Of a stretch of DNA of 55,376 nt, positions 49,719-55,376 are shown one piece after another (position 1 is the first letter of the stretch; the number at the start of each line of letters is the position of its first letter). The notes under the pieces are model-generated. The model saw only the letters and a program-made list of their open reading frames with translations, was not told the DNA's origin and did no database searches. Location of the stretch: the NCBI GenBank assembly GCA_031266025.1, contig JAISBV010000074.1:1-55376 (forward strand), written 5' to 3'. Both the position numbers and the translations under genes were made by a program. Source of the DNA: Eubacteriales Family XIII. Incertae Sedis bacterium. Lineage in GTDB: Bacteria > Bacillota > Clostridia > Peptostreptococcales > Anaerovoracaceae.

Positions 49719-50813
49719 ATGGAAGAAAAAAGATTGCAGGAAAAACACGCCCCGCCGGTTTTTGATTCAAAAACGAGAATTATATCCATAGTGGTTTTGT
49801 CGCTCATGCTCATAACCATATGGTATATGCTCACAATAGTTCTTTTAACGTTCATCATGGGATTTGTATTCTATCGTCTCTTGCGCTTCATCAACAGGCA
49901 CGGAGGCCGCGTCATATCGGAAAAGATACCCGACGGCCTGATTCTTCTTATACTGTACTTGGCGTTCATCGCGCTGCTCACAACGATAAGCATACGGTTT
50001 GCGCCCATATTGGCGGCACAGATTACAGGCATTGCGGAATTATTTCGCAATTTCGATATAGAGAATTTTAGTGATTCCTTGGACGCTCGGATAATGGATA
50101 TACTGTCGCATTTGGATTTGGACGTCTATATCGGCGAGATCGGAAACAGATTGCTTACATGGGTGACTTGGTTCGGCGGCTTCAGCGTCAATTTCCTTCT
50201 TTCTTTGCTGCTGAGCTTCCTGCTTCTGCTCGAAAAGAGCAAGCTGAGAAAATTCGGGGATACATTGAAGGACAGCCGTATATCGTTTCTCTACATGTAT
50301 TTTCTGAACTTCGGAAGCAATTTCGTACGCTCATTCGCGAAAGTCATGGACGTACAGGTGATGATCGCGTTCATAAACTGCGTTTTGTCCGTCGCGATTC
50401 TGAGCATCATGGGTTTTCCGCAGGTGCTCGGTCTCGGCATCATGATATTCACGCTTGGTCTGATACCCGTTGCGGGCGTCGTCATATCGTTGATTCCTCT
50501 TTCGATAGTGGCTTTCAATGTGGGCGGTTTTACGAAGGTTTTGGCCGTGTTCATCATGATTTTGGTCATACACGCGATAGAGGCGTATATCCTGAATCCC
50601 AAACTGATGTCGAGCAAGACGGCTCTGCCCGTGAGCTTGGTGTTTATCATCCTGCTTGTGGCGGAGCATTATCTGAACGTATGGGGCCTTTTGATAGGCG
50701 TACCCCTGTTCATATTCCTTTTGAATGTCTTTGAGGTGGATTATTCAAAGGCGTTCAAGCCTGAGGAGTCGTTTTTTGAAATTTTCAAACGTATAATTCG
50801 CAGAAAGAAATGA
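49719..50813 (+). CDS. AI-2E family transporter (PerM-like membrane protein)
   Basis: About 364 residues from ATG 49719. Seven or eight membrane segments and the family patterns near the end (LGLIPVAGVVIS, HAIEAYILNPKLMS, LLIGVPLFIFL). Family members export signalling molecules or ions; specificity cannot be read. No ribosome binding site precedes the ATG; a TTG at 49683 would lengthen it by 12 residues but lies in the -35 box. Confidence 0.75.
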   Translation: MEEKRLQEKHAPPVFDSKTRIISIVVLSLMLITIWYMLTIVLLTFIMGFVFYRLLRFINRHGGRVISEKIPDGLILLILYLAFIALLTTISIRFAPILAAQITGIAELFRNFDIENFSDSLDARIMDILSHLDLDVYIGEIGNRLLTWVTWFGGFSVNFLLSLLLSFLLLLEKSKLRKFGDTLKDSRISFLYMYFLNFGSNFVRSFAKVMDVQVMIAFINCVLSVAILSIMGFPQVLGLGIMIFTLGLIPVAGVVISLIPLSIVAFNVGGFTKVLAVFIMILVIHAIEAYILNPKLMSSKTALPVSLVFIILLVAEHYLNVWGLLIGVPLFIFLLNVFEVDYSKAFKPEESFFEIFKRIIRRKK

Positions 50814-51079
50814 TAAAGCAGAGTTTTTTCAAACCCTGCTTCATCATTTTGGATGGAATCGTGTGTGTTTATAGGATGTCGGACCGGAAATAAAGGAGGA
50901 AGAACTTGCTTGTTACAGCAAATAAGTCCGACAGTTTACGCGTTAGTTATCTCATATTCTTATAATACACGTCAATTGTGTTGATTGTGTGGAGAAAAAA
51001 TGAATATATAGGAAAAATGCGCAAACGGCGCGCGCGTCGCGCGGATATTGATTGCTCTGTATCTATGCAGACAAAAAAA
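50814..51079 (+). other. Intergenic stretch with small hairpins and a possible 19-codon leader peptide
   Basis: An inverted pair TGATAAAGCAG/CTGCTTCATCA with one mismatch just after the AI-2E gene may be its terminator. Further on, TGTCGGAC and GTCCGACA enclose an AGGAGG followed by TTG (50906) and 19 codons ending at 50965, so a ribosome binding site sits in a hairpin loop. No downstream gene is close; significance uncertain. Confidence 0.35.
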
Positions 51080-51133
51080 TTTACAATCTGTTTAACTTGT
51101 CTTTAATCTCCGTTTAATTCAGTGCTGTATGAT
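51080..51133 (+). promoter_or_regulatory. Four 11-bp-phased TTTAA repeats before a -10 box (PhoP-type box)
   Basis: TTTACA, TTTAAC, TTTAAT and TTTAAT start at 51080, 51091, 51102 and 51113, exactly 11 bases apart. A -10-like TATGAT lies at 51128-51133, so the repeats cover about -60 to -22, where OmpR/PhoB-family activators such as PhoP bind in Firmicutes. There is no good -35 hexamer, which fits an activator-dependent promoter. The next gene is the antiporter at 51362. Confidence 0.55.
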
Positions 51134-51162
51134 ACAGTCGCAAAAGAACGGACGTACGTTTT

Positions 51163-51219
51163 ATAACTTCGCTACCGATGTCCCCTGCTTCAAGCGAAGC
51201 TACGGGGCGGTGGGTTCCG
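51163..51219 (+). repeat. Dispersed repeat of the second family, copy 2
   Basis: Matches 18187-18243 from ATAACTTCGCTACCGATGT to GGGTTCCG. Here it lies in the leader of the antiporter gene. Confidence 0.7.
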
Positions 51220-51261
51220 CTTCCCGCGGCAAGCGGGGAGGGATATCCTCCGCTTCGTTGA

Positions 51262-51314
51262 AACGCACAGATGTAAGAAAAATTTCTACATTCGAAATTT
51301 TTCTACTGATGCGT
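51262..51314 (+). promoter_or_regulatory. Leader hairpin before the antiporter gene
   Basis: AGAAAAATTTC (51276-51286) pairs perfectly with GAAATTTTTCT (51294-51304), with outer AACGCA/TGCGTT pairing. It could be an attenuator or leader structure; the T-run falls inside the stem. Confidence 0.45.
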
Positions 51315-51361
51315 TATGAGCTCGAACGACGGCATTTAAAGGATAAATAAAGGATAAAAAT

Positions 51362-53410
51362 ATGGAAACTACGACAGTGATAATCGTTTTGGTTGTCGCG
51401 ATGGTATTGACAAATATATTGGACAGCATTTTTGCGAGTCTGCCGCTGCCGCTGATTCAGCTTGCCGTCGGCGTTCTGCTCGGGCTTTTTTCGGAAAGCA
51501 TGCTTGACCTTGAGCCGGAGATATTTCTGGCCCTTGTGATCGCGCCCCTGTTGTTTCGCGAGAGCGAGGAGGCTGATCTGCTTTCGCTGTGGAAGTTCAA
51601 GAAGCAGGTGTTTTTTATGGCTTTTTTGCTCGTGTTTGTCACGGTGCTCGGCATAGGCCTTGCTTTGAAAACGTTCATTCCCGCGCTGCCTTGGGCGGCG
51701 TGTTTCGCGCTCGGCGCGGTTCTTGGGCCTACGGATTATGTGGCCGTCGCGTCGCTGTCGTCCAAGGTCAAGCTGCCCGGCGTGCTGATTACCGTGCTGA
51801 AAGGCGAAGCGCTCATCAACGACGCCTCAGGTTTGATTTCGCTGCAATTCGCTGTAGCGGCGCTGCTTACGGGCGTGTTTTCCCTGTTTGACGCGTCCAT
51901 CAAGCTCATAGTGCTCTGCGTCGGCGGTTTCATCGTCGGTCAAGTGATCATATTGCTGAAACGTCTGCTTACGGAAATGCTGCGGCGCATGATGATACAC
52001 CATCCCGACACATATGTGCTCATCGAACTGCTGCTGCCGTTTTTGAGCTATGTCGTAGCGGAGTTTTTCGGATTTTCCGGCATACTGGCTGCGGTTACCG
52101 CCGGCACATTGCAGGCTCTTGATTTCAAAAAGACAGGTCTGCATGAGGCTGAGATAGGCAACGCCGAAAAAACGGTATGGGAGACTGTCAGCTATGTGCT
52201 GAACGCCATAGTGTTTCTCATGCTCGGCATGCAGATGCCGGCGGCGTTCCTGCATGTTTGGAACAGTGATGAATACAACAACATATTTATGATCGCGGTT
52301 ACTGTTATGACGACGTTTATCATGTACGCGGTTCGTTTTTTCAGCATATCGTTTTTCTCAAAAGAGGTCATAGGCAGCGGTTTCGGGGATCGGGTCAGAA
52401 ACACGCTGATATTGACGTTGGCCGGCGTTAAGGGCGTCGTCGCTATAGCCGCCGCTATTTCACTGCCGGCGTTTTTTACGGAGAAGCCTCTGCTGATGTT
52501 CATATCGGCGGGATCTATCACGCTGACGCTTGTGATTGCGCTGTTTTTGCTTCCCTTTGTAACGCCGGATACGCCTGAGCAGAAGAGCGAAGAGAACAGG
52601 GCGCAGATCGCTCTTTTGCGCGACGTCGTGCGTCAGCTGCGCAAGAAGGAGGGGGAGCACCTCGGCGCCGTTATCGCGAGCTACGGAAAGCGCATCAAGG
52701 AGCTTGAACACGCATCGCATGAGAAGAATGAACGCAAGCAGATGAAATCTCTGCGTATGTACGCGGCTGCGGTTGAGAGGGATGCCCTTATGGAACGCCG
52801 CAACAGGAACGAGATAAACCGCAATGTGTACAGGGATTATATGGAAATAGTGTCCGTGACTCGGCGCGCGGATGTGGCCGGCGTGGTGAGCTACACATTT
52901 GCGGGGCTGAGACGAAGCGCCAAACGGGTAATGCGCTCGAAAAAAGGGCGTCCGTCCGGCATGTCCGCCGAAGAGTACCGCCGTAAGCTGCGCGACCTGT
53001 TTTGGGATCTCACGGATTTGGTCGTAAAGTCATTCGACGACGTTCGCGATCAGTACTCGGAAAAACTCATAGCGCTTTTTATCGAAGAAAGGGTCAACTA
53101 TATGGGCCATCTGATAGACGACGCTTACGCGGGTACGCTGAGAGCAAAGCTGCATGAAGAATATATTGACGAGCTTCTGCTGGGCTACGAGATCGAGCGT
53201 GAGACGATCTGGGATTTCCTTGACGAGGGCAAATTGACCCTGCCGCAGGCCAATGAATTGCGCGTCAATGTGAACAAGCTTGAATCTTATACATTGGCTG
53301 ACGATCAGAACGACGTCATGCTGAAGCTCATATCCGTAGCGGAACGGCGCGACGGGCGCAAAAAAGACGCGAAGAGCAAAAAGAAGGAAAAGAAAAGTTC
53401 AAAAAAGTAA
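51362..53410 (+). CDS. Na+/H+ antiporter of the CPA1 (NhaP) family with long cytosolic tail
   Basis: 682 residues. About twelve membrane segments occupy residues 1-400, with the ion-binding region GPTDYVAV and INDASGLIS typical of NhaP/CPA1. A charged cytosolic domain of about 270 residues follows, rich in helices and ending in a lysine-rich tail (KKDAKSKKKEKKSSKK). It exports Na+ in exchange for H+, a natural partner for a cell that uses a sodium-pumping decarboxylase. GATAAAGGATAAAA precedes the ATG. The region upstream has a PhoP-type repeat array. Confidence 0.88.
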   Translation: METTTVIIVLVVAMVLTNILDSIFASLPLPLIQLAVGVLLGLFSESMLDLEPEIFLALVIAPLLFRESEEADLLSLWKFKKQVFFMAFLLVFVTVLGIGLALKTFIPALPWAACFALGAVLGPTDYVAVASLSSKVKLPGVLITVLKGEALINDASGLISLQFAVAALLTGVFSLFDASIKLIVLCVGGFIVGQVIILLKRLLTEMLRRMMIHHPDTYVLIELLLPFLSYVVAEFFGFSGILAAVTAGTLQALDFKKTGLHEAEIGNAEKTVWETVSYVLNAIVFLMLGMQMPAAFLHVWNSDEYNNIFMIAVTVMTTFIMYAVRFFSISFFSKEVIGSGFGDRVRNTLILTLAGVKGVVAIAAAISLPAFFTEKPLLMFISAGSITLTLVIALFLLPFVTPDTPEQKSEENRAQIALLRDVVRQLRKKEGEHLGAVIASYGKRIKELEHASHEKNERKQMKSLRMYAAAVERDALMERRNRNEINRNVYRDYMEIVSVTRRADVAGVVSYTFAGLRRSAKRVMRSKKGRPSGMSAEEYRRKLRDLFWDLTDLVVKSFDDVRDQYSEKLIALFIEERVNYMGHLIDDAYAGTLRAKLHEEYIDELLLGYEIERETIWDFLDEGKLTLPQANELRVNVNKLESYTLADDQNDVMLKLISVAERRDGRKKDAKSKKKEKKSSKK

Positions 53411-53416
53411 GTCCCG

Positions 53417-54001
53417 TTATACGCCGGAGCGCCGGAACGCGCCGCGCTCAGTGACGACGACGTCCGCGCGCGCGTCGTGCGGAAGCGGCGATATGCCGCC
53501 GTCCTCGCAGATATTCCTTTCGCGGCATACGACGGCGATATTGGCCTCGGATACGGCCAAATACCTGTCATAATACCCGCCGCCGTACCCGAGCCTATTG
53601 CCGCTGCGGTCGCAGCAGAGACACGGAACGACGACGAGAGAGATTTCGCCGGCGGGCACGTCGGGACAGCCGGCCGCAGGTTCGAGCAGCCCAAAATCCG
53701 TGGGCGCGACGTCGCCCGCGTCCGTTATCTCCTTCGCTTTCATAAGACCGCCGCGCTCCAAGGCGGGCGCGCAGACGCGCTTTCCGTCCGCAAGCGCCTT
53801 TTGTATAAACGGCATTGTATCTATCTCGCTTTGCACGCCTATATAACAAAATATAATATCAGCGCTTTTGTACTCGGGCAAATCGAGCAGTATTTCGCAT
53901 ATCGCCCGATCCGCCGCCGCGCGGTATTCCGCCGGCAGCGCGTCCCTGCGTTCGCGCATCAACTTTCGCAGGGCGTTTCTTTCCGTGTTGTGACTGTCCA
54001 T
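53417..54001 (-). CDS. 5-formyltetrahydrofolate cyclo-ligase
   Basis: 194 residues. The family motifs are visible: an N-terminal RKLMRERRDAL, IGVQSEIDT, VVPCLCCDRSGNRLGYGGGYYDR. The enzyme uses ATP to convert 5-formyl-THF to 5,10-methenyl-THF. AAAGGAC precedes the start. It converges on the antiporter gene with six bases between and is divergent from the phosphate transporter gene. Confidence 0.9.
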   Translation of the reverse strand: MDSHNTERNALRKLMRERRDALPAEYRAAADRAICEILLDLPEYKSADIIFCYIGVQSEIDTMPFIQKALADGKRVCAPALERGGLMKAKEITDAGDVAPTDFGLLEPAAGCPDVPAGEISLVVVPCLCCDRSGNRLGYGGGYYDRYLAVSEANIAVVCRERNICEDGGISPLPHDARADVVVTERGAFRRSGV

Positions 54002-54170
54002 GAATCATAGTCCTTTCGTTCGGTTTGTCCAAAGTACATTTTACCCGTTTCGGCGTCGAATTGGAAGCCCCGATTTTTCGGAATCCGTTCCGGCCGGTAT
54101 GTCGGTATGTTGTCAATACGTTGTTCAAACTATTTTTTGGAATAGTCTCGCCAAGTCCGTCAATAAGTGC

Positions 54171-54176
54171 TATAAT
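54171..54176 (+). promoter_or_regulatory. -10 element of the phosphate transporter gene
   Basis: TATAAT at 54171-54176; the best -35 at 17-base spacing is TCGCCA (54148-54153), four of six matches. Confidence 0.4.
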
Positions 54177-54220
54177 CAAACGGTACGATGCCGGATGAAC
54201 TGCGGAAGGAATATCCTTGC

Positions 54221-55270
54221 ATGACCATATCGCTTACGGATTTTTTGAACCAACTGGCGAACCCCGTTTTTTTTGTCACAACTGCGCTTACGCTCGGCGT
54301 CATTTTAGTGAACGGCTGGACCGATGCCCCGAACGCCATTGCCACATGCGTTTCGACGCGTTCAATGAATGTTCGTAAGGCAATATTAATGGCAGCCGTC
54401 TTTAATTTTTTTGGCGTGCTGATCATGACTGTGCTGAACGCTACCGTCGCCCATACGATATACCGCATGGTGGATTTCGGAGGAGACGCGCGCGTTGCGC
54501 TCATAGCTCTGTGCGCCGCGATGTTCGCGATTGTACTGTGGGCTACGGCGGCTTGGCGCTTCGGGATACCAACGAGTGAAAGCCACGCGCTGATAGCGGG
54601 ACTCTCCGGCGCGGCGATAGCGCTGCAAGGCGGGCTCTCGGGCATCAACCTTTCGGAATGGGTCAAGGTTATATACGGTCTTGTCCTGTCGACGGCGCTT
54701 GGATTTGCCGTCGGATATTTTATAGTGAAGGCCGTGGAAACGGCGTTTTACAACGTTGACCGCACCTACGCCTACGGGCTGTTCAAAAACGCGCAGGTCG
54801 CGGCGGCGGCCGGTATGGCTTTTATGCACGGCGCGCAGGACGGGCAGAAATTCATGGGCGTATTCATGCTCGGGCTTTTTCTCTCAAACGGCCGGGCCGA
54901 CGTCGGCGTATTTGTGATTCCTGTCTGGCTTATGGTGCTGTGCTCGCTCGTCATGGCTTTCGGCACATCCATAGGCGGATACCGCATTATCAAATCCGTG
55001 GGCATGGATATGGTCAAGCTTGAGAAGCATCAGGGCTTTGCCGCCGATCTTGCCGCAGTGTTCTGCCTGCTGTTGGCGTCCGTCTGGGGACTCCCCGTCA
55101 GTACTACGCACACAAAGACCACATCTATAATGGGAGTCGGCGCGGCGCGCAGATTGTCGTGCGTCAATTGGAAGATAGTCGGCGAGATGATCATGACATG
55201 GATATTGACGTTCCCCGGCTGCGGTCTTATCGGATACTTCATGGCTTGGCTGTTTATACGTATATTTTAG
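54221..55270 (+). CDS. Inorganic phosphate transporter (Pit family)
   Basis: About 349 residues from ATG 54221, with GGAAGGA ten bases upstream; an ATG at 54188 in frame lacks a site. The two Pit signature repeats are visible: GWTDAPNAIATCVSTRSM near the N-terminus and VSTTHTKTTSIMGVG near the C-terminus. It is a low-affinity phosphate (or metal-phosphate) carrier driven by H+ or Na+. About ten membrane segments. No PhoU-like partner gene is seen beside it. Confidence 0.88.
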   Translation: MTISLTDFLNQLANPVFFVTTALTLGVILVNGWTDAPNAIATCVSTRSMNVRKAILMAAVFNFFGVLIMTVLNATVAHTIYRMVDFGGDARVALIALCAAMFAIVLWATAAWRFGIPTSESHALIAGLSGAAIALQGGLSGINLSEWVKVIYGLVLSTALGFAVGYFIVKAVETAFYNVDRTYAYGLFKNAQVAAAAGMAFMHGAQDGQKFMGVFMLGLFLSNGRADVGVFVIPVWLMVLCSLVMAFGTSIGGYRIIKSVGMDMVKLEKHQGFAADLAAVFCLLLASVWGLPVSTTHTKTTSIMGVGAARRLSCVNWKIVGEMIMTWILTFPGCGLIGYFMAWLFIRIF

Positions 55271-55286
55271 CTTCTGCGTACGTCGG

Positions 55287-55376
55287 GTTATTGTTTAAAA
55301 ATTAAATCGAAACTACTCAAACGCCGCGATTGTTTTGTTCAGATCGGGTTCTGAGGCGGATTTTGGCCCTCGGAGC
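55287..55376 (+). repeat. Palindromic dispersed element, copy D, cut by the window end
   Basis: Left flank GTTATTGTTTAAAAATTAAA, then ACTACTCAAACGCCGCG and a core almost identical to copy C (TTGTTTTGTTCAGAT, GGCGGATTTTGGCCCTCGG). The rest lies beyond the window. Confidence 0.85.

Noticed and set aside
51129-51350. 73-codon frame before the antiporter gene
   Set aside because: Made largely of a dispersed repeat and a leader hairpin, without a ribosome binding site.

Overview
The window reads as the chromosome of an anaerobic, amino-acid- and carboxylate-fermenting bacterium, most likely a Clostridia-type member of the Bacillota. The basis is strong AGGAGG-type ribosome binding sites, near-consensus TTGACA/TATAAT promoters, a class III fructose-1,6-bisphosphatase, the Gx-transporter/NusG-II/ApbE trio that normally accompanies Rnf, sigma-54 enhancer-binding regulators, a TRAP transporter, and a biotin-dependent sodium-pumping decarboxylase of the glutaconyl-CoA type. 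A Synergistota-like host cannot be excluded. I see no rRNA, tRNA, CRISPR array, transposase or phage gene.

Layout. 1-670: a candidate type I toxin locus (29-residue hydrophobic peptide, overlapping hairpin, opposing promoter). 570-7242: a zinc-homeostasis operon (znuA, znuC, znuB, a Fur/Zur regulator, a COG0523 metallochaperone, a fusion of a degenerate COG0523 GTPase to a COG0701 permease, and a TIGR03943 partner) behind a promoter with a Fur-family palindrome. 7249-13706 (minus): fbp, a polar amino-acid ABC importer and a CBS-PAS-AAA+ sigma-54 activator. 14053-24380: a TetR regulator, an M24/creatinase-like protein, an enolase-superfamily enzyme, a DctQMP TRAP transporter, both subunits of an aconitase X-type dehydratase and a second sigma-54 activator. 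24426-45283: a long catabolic island with three sigma-54-type promoters: Na+/solute symporter, M20 amidohydrolase, TIM-barrel amidohydrolase, APC permease, class III aminotransferase, CoA-acylating aldehyde dehydrogenase, CoA-transferase, biotin carrier, two acyl-CoA dehydrogenases, EtfBA, a DUF6125-like protein, two micro-proteins, GcdB, a second biotin carrier and GcdA. 45449-55376: birA, the Rnf-accessory trio, a short ssb, membrane proteins, a Na+/H+ antiporter, 5-formyl-THF cyclo-ligase and a Pit phosphate transporter.

The genes from 31488 to 45283 assemble into a coherent but unproven route: omega-amino acid (best guess 5-aminovalerate) to glutarate semialdehyde, glutaryl-CoA, glutaconyl-CoA, crotonyl-CoA plus CO2 with Na+ export, then butyryl-CoA and butyrate by CoA transfer. 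The first acyl-CoA dehydrogenase keeps the arginine that binds the distal carboxylate in glutaryl-CoA dehydrogenases but lacks the Glu/Tyr pair linked to decarboxylation, which fits a separate biotin-dependent decarboxylase next door. BirA lies directly downstream.

The most unusual non-coding feature is a dispersed 160-200 bp palindromic element (four copies, plus one miniature and one remnant) with terminal ACTACTCAA/TTGAGTAGT arms. Its stems vary in sequence but keep pairing between copies, and in the catabolic island the copies end a few bases before a ribosome binding site. Gene ends and most starts are taken from reading frames and Shine-Dalgarno positions; all functions are inferred from sequence motifs without database searches.
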